This document shows positions 24,479 through 32,360 of a stretch of DNA of 64,000 bases, piece by piece. Where the stretch lies: NCBI GenBank assembly GCA_005768725.1, contig VAFM01000002.1:62001-126000 (forward strand), written 5' to 3'. The position numbers and the translations under genes were made by a program. Every line of letters begins with the position of its first letter. Position 1 is the first letter of the stretch. The DNA is from Blastochloris viridis (lineage in GTDB: Bacteria > Pseudomonadota > Alphaproteobacteria > UBA2136 > UBA6156). The notes under the pieces were generated by a model that worked only from the letters and a program-made list of their open reading frames with translations, ran no database searches and had not been told where the DNA came from.

Positions 24479-24501
24479 ACCAAAGGAGAGATACCCACCC
24501 C

Positions 24502-25347
24502 ATGGCCGAAGTTGTTCAAGATTACATCCAGTCCATCCAGAAGTATTCTGCGCTGTCGTTCGAGGCCGAGCAGGAACTGGCCAAGCGCTGGCGCGAGCAC
24601 CGCGATGAGCGCGCGTTCAGCCAGCTGATGCAGAGCTATCTGCGTCTGGTGGTTAAGGTTGCGATGAGCTACCGCGGTTACGGCCTGCCGCTGGAAGAGC
24701 TGGTGCAGGAGGGCAATATCGGCCTCATGCAAGGCATCAACCGCTTCGAGCCCGAGCGCGGTTTCCGCCTCTCCACCTACGCCATGTGGTGGATCAAGGC
24801 CCATATTCAGGAATACATCCTTAATAACTGGAGCATGGTCAAGATCGGTACCAGCAGCACGCAGAAGAAGCTGTTCTTCAACCTGCGCCGCCTCAAGGCC
24901 GAAATGCTCGGCGAAGACAGCATCCACCTCACGCCGGAAGCCATCAAGCAGATTGCCAAGCAACTGAACGTGAACGAAAACGACGTTATTGGCATGGACC
25001 AACGCCTGCGCCACGGTAACGAGAGCCTTAACAACCCGGTCGGCGGTGAAGAAGACGGCCAGGAATGGCAGGACTTTTTGGTAGACCACCGCCCAAGCCA
25101 GGAAGAGGTTTACTCCCGCAAGCAGATCGCCGGTCAGCGCAAGGGCCAACTGATGGATGCCCTCTCCAAGCTGGATGAACGCGAACGTGCCATCTTCGTG
25201 GCCCGCCACCTGACGGAAAGCGAAGAAACCCCTACCCTGGAGCAACTCTCCGGTCAGTATGGTGTGAGCCGCGAGCGTGTCCGCCAGTTAGAAGAGCGCG
25301 CCTACCGTAAGGTTCAGGGCTTCATGCAACCTACCACCCTGCACTAG
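24502..25347 (+). CDS. rpoH: RNA polymerase heat-shock sigma factor RpoH (sigma-32)
   Basis: Directs RNA polymerase to heat-shock promoters; 281 residues. Region 2 contains LRLVVKVAMSYRGYGLPLEELVQEGNIGLMQ and FRLSTYAMWWIKAHIQ (residues 48 to 105), the RpoH box QKKLFFNLR is at 121-129, and region 4 has EQLSGQYGVSRERVRQLEERA near the C-terminus. The RpoH box distinguishes it from RpoD. The leader has a sigma-32 type promoter and a small hairpin before the ribosome site, so it is probably self-activating. Alphaproteobacteria often have more than one rpoH; this window has one. Confidence 0.95.
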   Translation: MAEVVQDYIQSIQKYSALSFEAEQELAKRWREHRDERAFSQLMQSYLRLVVKVAMSYRGYGLPLEELVQEGNIGLMQGINRFEPERGFRLSTYAMWWIKAHIQEYILNNWSMVKIGTSSTQKKLFFNLRRLKAEMLGEDSIHLTPEAIKQIAKQLNVNENDVIGMDQRLRHGNESLNNPVGGEEDGQEWQDFLVDHRPSQEEVYSRKQIAGQRKGQLMDALSKLDERERAIFVARHLTESEETPTLEQLSGQYGVSRERVRQLEERAYRKVQGFMQPTTLH

Positions 25348-25384
25348 GTGCCGCGCCACACATACGCTACGTATACGGAAAGAG

Positions 25385-25413
25385 TTGACACGAGACACAA
25401 CTTAATGTAGCAA
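25385..25413 (+). promoter_or_regulatory. Candidate sigma-70 type promoter
   Basis: TTGACA (25385-25390) and TAGCAA (25408-25413), 17 bp apart. It lies between rpoH and a terminator hairpin, so if active it would make a transcript that meets the hairpin within a few bases. Confidence 0.4.
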
Positions 25414-25424
25414 TTACGCAAGAT

Positions 25425-25448
25425 ACCGCCCCAAGGGGCGGTTTTCTT
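25425..25448 (+). terminator. Intrinsic terminator after rpoH
   Basis: ACCGCCCC pairs with GGGGCGGT around AA, followed by TTTCTT. It is 78 bp after the rpoH stop codon and 40 bp before the next gene. Confidence 0.8.
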
Positions 25449-25487
25449 GTATCAATATCATAAAGTTAAAGGAAAGGACGCCAGATC

Positions 25488-25799
25488 ATGGCTATTCGGA
25501 ATGTTGTCGCGTTTGAAGAACAAACCGGCATTACTACTCAAAGCGACGACTGTCTTATCAATCCCGGTAAGGAAGTCACAGTCGCAGTCCACCTGACCGC
25601 AGGTACACCCGCAACCGGTGCAGTGCTGCAGATCACATTGGATGACGCCGAAAAAATCAAAACCGGCACAGCTCTGTGGGTTAACAGTCCGCTGGGCAAC
25701 CGCATCACCAGCGGCGCCGAAAAACTGCTGCGTCCGGTCACCGGCGTGCGCCTTAAGGTCACCGACGGCACCTGGACTCTTCACGTACGCCAACAGTAG
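25488..25799 (+). CDS. Small phage-like protein of unknown function
   Basis: A 103-residue soluble protein, probably all-beta, with Thr/Val-rich strands (EVTVAVHLTAGTPATGAVLQI) and one Cys. No family recognised. It has AAAGGAAAGG before the start and is the first of three same-strand genes whose other members look like phage tail components, so it may be a tail-associated protein too. The Ile/Thr-rich composition differs from the neighbouring housekeeping proteins. Confidence 0.5.
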   Translation: MAIRNVVAFEEQTGITTQSDDCLINPGKEVTVAVHLTAGTPATGAVLQITLDDAEKIKTGTALWVNSPLGNRITSGAEKLLRPVTGVRLKVTDGTWTLHVRQQ

Positions 25800-25832
25800 T
25801 TAGCCAACAGCAGTTAGAGATTACAGAAAGCC

Positions 25833-26849
25833 ATGAGCATGACAACGCAGCGTCTCGCACGCGATATTACGGCCCCTCCTGTCGCCGATATCATTACTCT
25901 GGATGGCCCTCCTCCCGTCTGGAGCATTGACTTCACCCAGCAAAGCCCCGCATCTGCGGGGCTTACGTTTACCCGTGCCAGCCAGGCTGGGTATTACGAC
26001 CCTTCGGGTAGCTGGATCTATGCCCTCACCAATACACCGCGTATGACCCATCACCCGATCAGCAAACAGCCTTTGGGCCTGTTGATAGAAGAAACACGCA
26101 CGAACGTCCTTCTCAATAGCGCCGCACCAACGACACAAACCGTGACATTGGGCACTGGCACCTATACGCTGTGGCTGGAAGGCAGCGGCAATTGCACCTG
26201 CGCTGCGGGTACTGCCACGGGTACAGGTTTTGGCATAGCAACCTCAATAAAGACTATCACCTTTACACTCACCAACGCAGGCAGCGTTATCTTCACAGTA
26301 AATGGCAGCCTTCTGCGCTTTCAGTGCGAAGCCGGCACTCACCCGACCAGCTTTATCACCACCACACATGCGGCCGCCACACGCGCAGCCGATACCTGCA
26401 CCACCAATCTCTCGGGTATCATAAATCCGGTGGAAGGCACGTTTATCGCCACAGGCAATGTCGGTACCGGCATGTTCATGGCGCTGGATAACGGCAGCGG
26501 CGATGGCGCGACGCGTTTGCACATCAAAGGGGGTAATACCGAGCGCAACCTGTTCTGCAGTATGGGTGGAAGCATTAAGGGAACGTATTCCGATTTCACG
26601 CCGCTACCAACAGGCACACGCGGCTGTCTGGGCCTTAGTTACGGCCCCGCAGGTGTCCATTATGCCATCAACGGACAAAGCGTATTTCGCACCGATACAC
26701 CAGCGACAGGACTTTCAATCAACACCTTACGTATTGGCCATCGCCAACTAAGTGGCGGTTTACCTGTCATTCTCAACGGTGTGGTGCATAGCATCCGCTA
26801 CTTCAACCGCGCTCTGTCGCGCGAGCATCTTCAAGCTCTCACTAAATAA
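25833..26849 (+). CDS. Phage tail fibre-like protein with concanavalin-type C-terminal domain
   Basis: Protein of 338 residues. The stretch SIDFTQQSPASAGLTFTRAS, then NTPRMTHHPISKQPLGLLIEETRTNVLLNS (residues about 30 to 90, quoted in two parts), is the characteristic beginning of many phage tail-fibre or head-spike proteins. The C-terminal 160 residues look like a LamG/concanavalin-type domain (GTFIATGNVGTGMFMALDNG, IRYFNRALSREHLQAL). It has no signal peptide. A free-standing copy away from any other phage structural genes suggests a relic or a domesticated binding protein. Confidence 0.65.
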   Translation: MSMTTQRLARDITAPPVADIITLDGPPPVWSIDFTQQSPASAGLTFTRASQAGYYDPSGSWIYALTNTPRMTHHPISKQPLGLLIEETRTNVLLNSAAPTTQTVTLGTGTYTLWLEGSGNCTCAAGTATGTGFGIATSIKTITFTLTNAGSVIFTVNGSLLRFQCEAGTHPTSFITTTHAAATRAADTCTTNLSGIINPVEGTFIATGNVGTGMFMALDNGSGDGATRLHIKGGNTERNLFCSMGGSIKGTYSDFTPLPTGTRGCLGLSYGPAGVHYAINGQSVFRTDTPATGLSINTLRIGHRQLSGGLPVILNGVVHSIRYFNRALSREHLQALTK

Positions 26850-26862
26850 AGGAATATTTTCT

Positions 26863-27114
26863 ATGTGGACCGATTACTATCTGAAATTCAGTAGCTACGA
26901 GCACTATTACCAGACTATGCCAGAGAATCTGCAGGTCGAAGCCTCACATACCCACGCGACCGACGTCATCGGCACGCTGTATCATCACGAGACTTTCGAG
27001 CCGCTGCAAGGCTTCCATGTCAATCTGCGTCTGTCGGAAGACACCGACCTCCCCGCAGAACTGCAATCTTTTGCCCTGCCGCAACCGGCCTTACCCAAAA
27101 GGGTATTTGCCTAA
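26863..27114 (+). CDS. Small phage tail-associated protein
   Basis: An 83-residue protein starting MWTDYYLKFSSYEHYYQ and containing ASHTHATDVIGTLYHH, LQGFHVNLRLSED and the ending PALPKRVFA. Short proteins with this pattern commonly follow tail-fibre genes in phages and prophages of alphaproteobacteria. ATG 26863 is preceded by AAAGGAA and lies 13 bp after the tail-fibre gene. The next feature is tRNA-Lys on the other strand. Confidence 0.6.
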   Translation: MWTDYYLKFSSYEHYYQTMPENLQVEASHTHATDVIGTLYHHETFEPLQGFHVNLRLSEDTDLPAELQSFALPQPALPKRVFA

Positions 27115-27125
27115 CATTACCAAAC

Positions 27126-27147
27126 AAAAAGGCAGCCAAAGCTGCCT
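27126..27147 (-). terminator. Intrinsic terminator of tRNA-Lys(TTT)
   Basis: On the minus strand AAGGCAGC pairs with GCTGCCTT and continues in TTTTG. It also lies just after the last tail-like gene. Confidence 0.75.
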
Positions 27148-27158
27148 TAAATCTTATC

Positions 27159-27233
27159 TGGTAGGTCGTGACAGGATCGAACTGTCGACACTCTGGTTAA
27201 AAGCCAGATGCTCTACCACTGAGCTAACGACCC
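27159..27233 (-). tRNA. tRNA-Lys (anticodon TTT)
   Basis: A 75 nt tRNA with encoded CCA. Acceptor GGGTCGT pairs with ACGACCT; anticodon arm TCTGG CTTTTAA CCAGA gives TTT; T loop TTCGATC. Faces the second lysine tRNA gene. Confidence 0.95.
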
Positions 27234-27243
27234 ACCGCGGGTG

Positions 27244-27272
27244 TGTATAGGGGGTTGTCGCGTGGGCGTCAA
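27244..27272 (-). promoter_or_regulatory. Sigma-70 type promoter for tRNA-Lys(TTT)
   Basis: On the minus strand TTGACG (27272-27267) and TATACA (27249-27244) are 17 bp apart, 10 bp before the tRNA. Confidence 0.65.
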
Positions 27273-27325
27273 CCCTTTCTGCATAGCTAATTGGCAAGGT
27301 CTGGCAAGAAAGTGACGGACAGGGG

Positions 27326-27353
27326 TTGACGCACCGCCGATTTGGCCTTACAT
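27326..27353 (+). promoter_or_regulatory. Sigma-70 type promoter for tRNA-Lys(CTT)
   Basis: TTGACG (27326-27331) and TTACAT (27348-27353) are 16 bp apart, 11 bp before the tRNA. Confidence 0.6.
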
Positions 27354-27364
27354 CGCCTTTACGT

Positions 27365-27440
27365 GGGCTGGTAGCTCAGTCGGTAGAGCAGTTGACTCTT
27401 AATCAATTGGTCGTGGGTTCGAATCCCTCCCGGCCCACCA
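27365..27440 (+). tRNA. tRNA-Lys (anticodon CTT)
   Basis: A 76 nt tRNA with encoded CCA. Acceptor GGGCTGG pairs with CCGGCCC (one G-U pair), anticodon arm GTTGA CTCTTAA TCAAT gives CTT, T loop TTCGAAT. Confidence 0.95.
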
Positions 27441-27448
27441 AAAATTTC

Positions 27449-27475
27449 AAGGCAGCCAACCGGCTGCCTTTTTTC
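27449..27475 (+). terminator. Intrinsic terminator of tRNA-Lys(CTT)
   Basis: AAGGCAGCC pairs with GGCTGCCTT followed by a T-run, 8 nt after the tRNA. The minus-strand mscS family gene stops 4 bp beyond it. Confidence 0.88.
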
Positions 27476-27478
27476 TTA

Positions 27479-28711
27479 CTATTTTCGGCCTTTGGCTGCC
27501 TTTCCCCGGGGCGGCTTGGCCAGAGCTGTTTTAGCTTTGGGTTTGGCGGTGGCTTTCACAGTAGCCGTTTTCACAGCGTTCGCCTCACGCCGATTCTTCG
27601 GCATCTCAGTGTCCATCTTCTGGTGCGCAGCCAGTTCCCCAACATTCTTCTGCACAGGTACCGCAAAGGCAATACCCTCTTTCTCAAAGGCTGTGAACAT
27701 CTCCAGATACATCTGCTGCGTCACGTCCATCATGCGGCTGTAATCAGGCTTCTCAACATAAAATACGGCTTCATATTGCGGCCCAAAGTCGGTCAGACTC
27801 TGCAAATGCACCCGATCAACCCGCACATCGTCCATCTTTTCCAGAATCGTGATGATCATCGGCGGAATTTTCGCAAGTTTGGCAGCCGGTGTCTCGTAAC
27901 CCACCTTAATGTTGAACACCACGCGGCGCTGTCCCAGCGTGCGGTAGTTGCGCACACGGGTTTCCAGCAGGTCACCATTAGAAATAACAATCTGCTCACC
28001 GCTCAATGAACGTAAGCGCGTAGTCTTGATGCCGATCTCCTCCACAGTCCCCATAAAGTCGCCAGCCGCAATAAAATCGCCCACCACGAATGGTTTGTCG
28101 AACACGATCGAAAACGAGCTGAAAATGTCCTTCAGCACGTTCTGCAACGCAAAGGCCACCGCAATACCACCCACCCCCAAACCGGCCACCAGCGCGCTGA
28201 CGTTCACGCCGTAATTGTTCAGCAGCAGAATAAACACCACCAGCCAGATGAACACGTAACCCACGCGTACCATGCTGGCCATCATCGCAACCCGCGCGGG
28301 TTCTTTCACACGCAGCTCACGGGCGGTCTCGCGATTCCATTCACTCAGGGCATGCACGGCCATCAAACCGAGCTGTAAAAACACGCCGAGCATGAACAAC
28401 CGGCGCATCGGCCCATCCACCAGTGCCATATACGGCATGGTCTGCACAGCGACCTGCAACCCGGCCAACCACACGAACCAGGTCTTCACGCTCTCGGCAA
28501 TGCGCTTCGCCCAGATGGTCAGCACCGGATGAGTATGGGTACGCTCGGTGCGGGCCTTCATACGCCCCACAATAAATTCACGTAAAAAAAGAACAACGAA
28601 TGCCAGCCCAATTCCCAGCAGCGCGCCTGGCAGCATCTGCAACGCCACACCGGGCAGGTCTTCTAACGGAATCCGCGAAAAGTAATTATACAGCGCCAGC
28701 ACATTATCCAT
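27479..28711 (-). CDS. MscS family mechanosensitive ion channel
   Basis: Inner-membrane channel of 410 residues that opens under membrane tension to release solutes. Five hydrophobic segments precede the MscS core: VSALVAGLGVGGIAVAFALQNVLKDIFSS (quoted in part; pore helix TM3, about residues 173 to 200), then KPFVVGDFI, GTVEEIGIKTTRLRSLSGEQ and IVISNGDLLETRVRNYR. The C-terminus is an unusual Lys/Ala-rich basic tail of about 50 residues ending RGKAAKGRK. Not linked to its neighbours in function. Confidence 0.92.
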   Translation of the reverse strand: MDNVLALYNYFSRIPLEDLPGVALQMLPGALLGIGLAFVVLFLREFIVGRMKARTERTHTHPVLTIWAKRIAESVKTWFVWLAGLQVAVQTMPYMALVDGPMRRLFMLGVFLQLGLMAVHALSEWNRETARELRVKEPARVAMMASMVRVGYVFIWLVVFILLLNNYGVNVSALVAGLGVGGIAVAFALQNVLKDIFSSFSIVFDKPFVVGDFIAAGDFMGTVEEIGIKTTRLRSLSGEQIVISNGDLLETRVRNYRTLGQRRVVFNIKVGYETPAAKLAKIPPMIITILEKMDDVRVDRVHLQSLTDFGPQYEAVFYVEKPDYSRMMDVTQQMYLEMFTAFEKEGIAFAVPVQKNVGELAAHQKMDTEMPKNRREANAVKTATVKATAKPKAKTALAKPPRGKAAKGRK

Positions 28712-28774
28712 GAATCAATCCTCCAAACGTCTCACTCAGTCTTTCAAAAAACAGGCGGAGGGGCAACCGCTTCG

Positions 28775-29896
28775 CTAGCGGTAATGTTCCAGAAGTGCGT
28801 TGCCAACAGTCTCTAATGTGCCCGCCTCGATCGCATCACGCAGCGTCTGCGCCAGTTGCAGATAAAAATGCAAGTTGTGTTGAGTCAATAACATATGCCC
28901 TAAAATCTCATCTTCTTTGTGAAGATGGTGCAGGTACGCGCGGCTGTAGTTTTTGCAGGTGTGGCACTCGCAGGTCGGGTCTAACGGAATATCCGCCAGC
29001 TTGTGCGCACTGTGCCCAACCTTAATCACGCCCTCGCAGGTGAACGCCATGCCGTTGCGCGCATTACGGGTCGGCAGTACACAGTCGAACATATCTACAC
29101 CCGCCATCACGGCCTTGATGATATCGCTCGGATACCCCACACCCATCAGGTAGCGCGGCTTGTTCTCGGGCAGCATTTCGGCGGCCATCGGCACGGCGTG
29201 GTGCAACTCCTCAGAGCTTTCCCCCACAGCCAGACCCCCGATCGCATAACCTTCAAAATCCAGCTCCAGAAGTTTTTCGGTACTCTCGCGGCGCAGGTCT
29301 TCAAACAAGCTGCCTTGCTGAATCCCGAACTGCCCATACCCCTCCCGCGCCACAAACGCCTCACGGCTGCGCTTGGCCCAGCGCATGCTCAGGCGCATGC
29401 TTTCTGCGGCCTGCGCATGGGTGCACGGGAACGGCGTGCACTCGTCAAACGCCATCGTAATCGTGCTGTCCAGACTATGCTGGATCTGCGTGCTAAACTC
29501 CGGCGTCAAATGGTGGCTGCTGCCATCGATCGGCGATTTGAACGTCACGCCATCCTCGCTCATCTTGCGCAACTTGGCCAGACTGAACACCTGAAAACCG
29601 CCGCTGTCGGTCAAAATCGGCCCCGGCCAGTTCATAAAGCGGTGCAAACCACCCAACTGCTCAACCTGCTTGTGCCCAGGGCGCAGGTAAAGATGGAAAG
29701 TATTCCCCAAAATGATCTGCGCCTTCATTTCACTTTTCAGCAGGTCGGGACGAATCGCCTTCACACTCCCCACCGTCCCCACCGGCATGAAAATCGGCGT
29801 CTCGATCACGCCATGCGCCGTATGCACACGGCCCCGACGCGCGGTCCCGCGACTGGTTTTGGTGGTCTTCAAAAGCTCAAACTGAAACGCTGTCAT
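28775..29896 (-). CDS. tgt: tRNA-guanine(34) transglycosylase
   Basis: Exchanges guanine 34 for preQ1 in GUN-anticodon tRNAs, the key step of queuosine synthesis. The 373-residue protein has DSGGFQVFSLAKLRKM with the active-site Asp near residue 95, GGLAVGES, DMFDCVLPTRNARNG with the nucleophilic Asp, and the zinc site CECHTCKNYSRAYLHHL. The start codon directly follows the queA stop codon with no spacer, so the two are cotranscribed and probably translationally coupled. Confidence 0.96.
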   Translation of the reverse strand: MTAFQFELLKTTKTSRGTARRGRVHTAHGVIETPIFMPVGTVGSVKAIRPDLLKSEMKAQIILGNTFHLYLRPGHKQVEQLGGLHRFMNWPGPILTDSGGFQVFSLAKLRKMSEDGVTFKSPIDGSSHHLTPEFSTQIQHSLDSTITMAFDECTPFPCTHAQAAESMRLSMRWAKRSREAFVAREGYGQFGIQQGSLFEDLRRESTEKLLELDFEGYAIGGLAVGESSEELHHAVPMAAEMLPENKPRYLMGVGYPSDIIKAVMAGVDMFDCVLPTRNARNGMAFTCEGVIKVGHSAHKLADIPLDPTCECHTCKNYSRAYLHHLHKEDEILGHMLLTQHNLHFYLQLAQTLRDAIEAGTLETVGNALLEHYR

Positions 29897-30961
29897 CTAA
29901 CTATCCTTTCGCGTCAACAAACTGCTATCCCCAAACGAGTAAAACCGGAACCCATCCGCAATCGCGCGCTGATACAGCGCCGCAAGGCTCTCCTCGCCAA
30001 TGAACGCCGCCACCAGCATCAGCAGGCTGCTCTGCGGCAGGTGGAAATTCGTGATTAACCGGTCGGCCACTTTAAACTCAAACTTACCGGGCTGAATAAA
30101 CAATGTCGTCTCGCCGGTAAACCCCTCATCCGGCAAACCGGCCTTGCCCCAGGTTTCCAGCGTGCGTAGCGCGGTGGTCCCAACTGGAATTACCTTGCCG
30201 CCCTTGGCCTTGGTGGCTTTGATAAGCGCCGCGGTCTTTGCCGATACATGCGCCCACTCGGCATGCAGCTTCCCTTCCGCGATCTGCTCCGGCGTCGGGT
30301 TCAAAAACGTCCCCGCACCTACATGCAGCGTCACTTCAGCCACCTGAACACCCTTGGCTTTCAGGGCAGCAAATACCTCATCGGTAAAGTGCAAGCCAGC
30401 CGTCGGCGCCGCCACACTGCCCGGTGTTGCCGGGTTGGCATAAACGGTCTGGTAACGCGCCCGCACCGCTGCTGTGTCCTCGGCATGAATATACGGCGGC
30501 AAAGGCGTATGACCGTGCTTTTCCAAATAACCAGCGATCTCAGTCGGCTCCATCTCAAACCGGATCACCGCCTGCCCGTCCACCGCCTCAATTACCGCTA
30601 CGGCGCCACCATCCAGCACCACGCGGTCGCCCACACGCAAACGCCGCATGGGCTTACCAAATACCTGCCAGCGGGTCAGGCCACCGTCCAGCGGACGGTG
30701 CAGCAGAAATTCCACGTTCACATCGGTTCCACCCGCTTCACGCGCCGGGCGCACCCCGTACAAACGGGCCGGAATCACCTTGCTGGCATTCACCACCAGT
30801 AAGTCCCCAGCCTCTAATAAGTGCGGCAGATCCCGGAACATCTTCTCCTCGGCCTGCGGCCACACCATCAGGCGCGCACTATCGCGCGGCTCAGCCGCCA
30901 CATGTGCAATCAGCTCATCCGGTAAGGTATAGTTATAAGGTGCGGAATCCAGAGGGTTCAT
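29897..30961 (-). CDS. queA: S-adenosylmethionine:tRNA ribosyltransferase-isomerase
   Basis: Transfers and isomerises the ribosyl part of SAM onto preQ1 at position 34 of tRNA, forming epoxyqueuosine after Tgt. The 354-residue protein shows the N-terminal YNYTLPDELIAHVAAEPRDS, NASKVIPARLYG, the HTPLPPYI motif, GSVAAPTAGLHFTDEV and LHVGAGTFLNP. Length is normal. It forms an operon with tgt downstream, and with the cyclophilin-like lipoprotein and ogt upstream. Confidence 0.96.
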   Translation of the reverse strand: MNPLDSAPYNYTLPDELIAHVAAEPRDSARLMVWPQAEEKMFRDLPHLLEAGDLLVVNASKVIPARLYGVRPAREAGGTDVNVEFLLHRPLDGGLTRWQVFGKPMRRLRVGDRVVLDGGAVAVIEAVDGQAVIRFEMEPTEIAGYLEKHGHTPLPPYIHAEDTAAVRARYQTVYANPATPGSVAAPTAGLHFTDEVFAALKAKGVQVAEVTLHVGAGTFLNPTPEQIAEGKLHAEWAHVSAKTAALIKATKAKGGKVIPVGTTALRTLETWGKAGLPDEGFTGETTLFIQPGKFEFKVADRLITNFHLPQSSLLMLVAAFIGEESLAALYQRAIADGFRFYSFGDSSLLTRKDS

Positions 30962-30980
30962 GCCCTCTCACTAACCGACT

Positions 30981-31541
30981 TTACAGGGTTCTGGCAACCC
31001 CGAGCAGATTATCACCGCGTTTAACGCTTTCCAAAATCAAGCGTCCTTCACGTATCGCCCCGATTCTTACATTCTTCGGCGCCTCACAGCACGCCCCAAC
31101 GCTCTTGCCATAGATGAGGATCATCTCCGGCCCCACAGTACCATCGGCGTGCACCACAAGCCCCAGGTGACCTACCCCGGCCTCGTGCACTTTGGGCGCC
31201 ATCGGCTGGCCCTTCGCATCCACCTGCGGCGCGGGTGCGGTCCCCATAACAAATCCTTCACCCTTCAGGCGCGGTTTACCGGCCAGCACAAACACACCCG
31301 GCAACTGGCGGTACACGGGCGCATTCGTGTAAACCCCCTGCTCCACCCAGCTCATAAATGCGTTCTCTAACTCAGCATCCTGGCCCAGCATCTGCACACG
31401 TACCTTCTGGCCTTCCTGAAACACCATTTCCACAAACGGCTTTGGCAAAGCCGGCTTGGCATGCGCTTTATAAGTGTAACCGTTTCCGCTGCACGCCGCT
31501 AAAACCAGCGCCACAGCCATTAGTCCCATACGTCCTAACAT
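30981..31541 (-). CDS. Divergent cyclophilin-like lipoprotein
   Basis: Lipoprotein of 186 residues with lipobox LAAC (Cys 17). The rest aligns by eye with the cyclophilin at 2731: KVRVQMLGQDAELENAFMSW matches the region after the first strand, GVYTNAPVYRQLPGVFVLAG matches the catalytic segment, and HEAGVGHLGLVV and GAIREGRLILESVKRGD match the later strands. The arginine is kept (YRQ for HRV) but the conserved active-site Gln is replaced, so it may have lost isomerase activity. It overlaps ogt by 7 bp and precedes queA by 19 bp. Confidence 0.6.
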   Translation of the reverse strand: MLGRMGLMAVALVLAACSGNGYTYKAHAKPALPKPFVEMVFQEGQKVRVQMLGQDAELENAFMSWVEQGVYTNAPVYRQLPGVFVLAGKPRLKGEGFVMGTAPAPQVDAKGQPMAPKVHEAGVGHLGLVVHADGTVGPEMILIYGKSVGACCEAPKNVRIGAIREGRLILESVKRGDNLLGVARTL

Positions 31542-31993
31542 ATCACTCCTTCATGGCGCAGCAGCCATTCTTTGGTTACAACGCCACCGGGCGCCGAAAA
31601 TCCGGTCATCTTGTCCTTCGCCCCCATCACACGGTGGCACGGCACTAAAATCGGGCACGGGTTAGCCCCCACCGCTCCGCCAATGGCACGCGCATGGCTG
31701 CCAACGGTCGCCGCCAGCTCACCATAGGTCACGGTCTTGCCGTAGGGTATGTCCATCAAAGCAGCCCACACCCGCTGCTGAAACGCGGTCCCCTGCAACG
31801 TAAAATGCTCCGGTAATCCTGTCACCGGCACACCCGCAAAATACTGTTCCATAAGGCTTTGCACCGGATGCCCCGCGACAACCTCAACGCCCTCCGGCGC
31901 CTCGCCCCACTCCACCGAGGTCAAATTCCCCTCACTATCCAGCGGCCCCCACAAGGGCCCGAGAGGTGTTTTCAGCCAGCTTAAAATCTTCAT
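31535..31993 (-). CDS. ogt: Methylated-DNA-protein-cysteine methyltransferase
   Basis: Suicide repair protein that takes methyl groups from O6-methylguanine onto its own cysteine. The 152-residue protein has FQQRVWAALMDIPYGKTVTY, VGANPCPILVPCHRVMG with the acceptor Cys in PCHRV, and the closing KEWLLRHEG. I chose ATG 31993 (MKILSW) with AGGATGG before it; the longer frame has no support. Its 3' end overlaps the lipoprotein gene, so ogt probably heads the queA-tgt operon. Confidence 0.92.
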   Translation of the reverse strand: MKILSWLKTPLGPLWGPLDSEGNLTSVEWGEAPEGVEVVAGHPVQSLMEQYFAGVPVTGLPEHFTLQGTAFQQRVWAALMDIPYGKTVTYGELAATVGSHARAIGGAVGANPCPILVPCHRVMGAKDKMTGFSAPGGVVTKEWLLRHEGVIC

Positions 31994-32128
31994 GAAAACC
32001 ATCCTAGACGTCTTTTCAAGGGTTGCCAAACCCTCCGCTTAAACCTATGTCAATTGCAGGACACATCTCACCTTTTTATTCCAACGGCACGGGGCCGTAA
32101 GTGTGTCCTGAACATACGGGGAAAGACT

Positions 32129-32305
32129 ATGAAGAAGACTGTTATCGTCGAAAAGCGCTCCGCTACAGGTCGCGTAAAACGCGAAACCATCACAGTCGAT
32201 AACAAGGGTTTTTCCGGAGGAAAACCCACCACCCTGAAAAAACGCGACATCAGCGGCGAGCCCGCTAACGTCCATGCGTTTTTCAACAAACTGCACTATG
32301 CATAA
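32129..32305 (+). CDS. Small basic protein of unknown function
   Basis: A 58-residue Lys/Arg-rich protein (MKKTVIVEKRSATGRVKRET, then KKRDISGEPANVHAFFNKLHYA). No family recognised. I chose ATG 32129, which has GGGGAAAG before it; the open frame upstream has a poorer beginning. It is followed by a good terminator and lies between ogt and dnaE, transcribed against dnaE. Confidence 0.55.
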   Translation: MKKTVIVEKRSATGRVKRETITVDNKGFSGGKPTTLKKRDISGEPANVHAFFNKLHYA

Positions 32306-32322
32306 ATGCGGCAAAAACAATG

Positions 32323-32348
32323 GCGGGGGCCACAAGCCCCCGCTTTTT
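32323..32348 (+). terminator. Intrinsic terminator
   Basis: GCGGGGGC pairs with GCCCCCGC around CACAA and is followed by TTTTT. It separates the small protein from dnaE, which converges. Confidence 0.88.
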
Positions 32349-32360
32349 GCAGGCCAAATC

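Noticed and set aside
25350..27233. Possible phage attachment sites around the tail-like cassette
   Set aside because: The 3' end of tRNA-Lys(TTT) borders the cassette, but I see no second copy of that sequence near 25350-25490 and no integrase.
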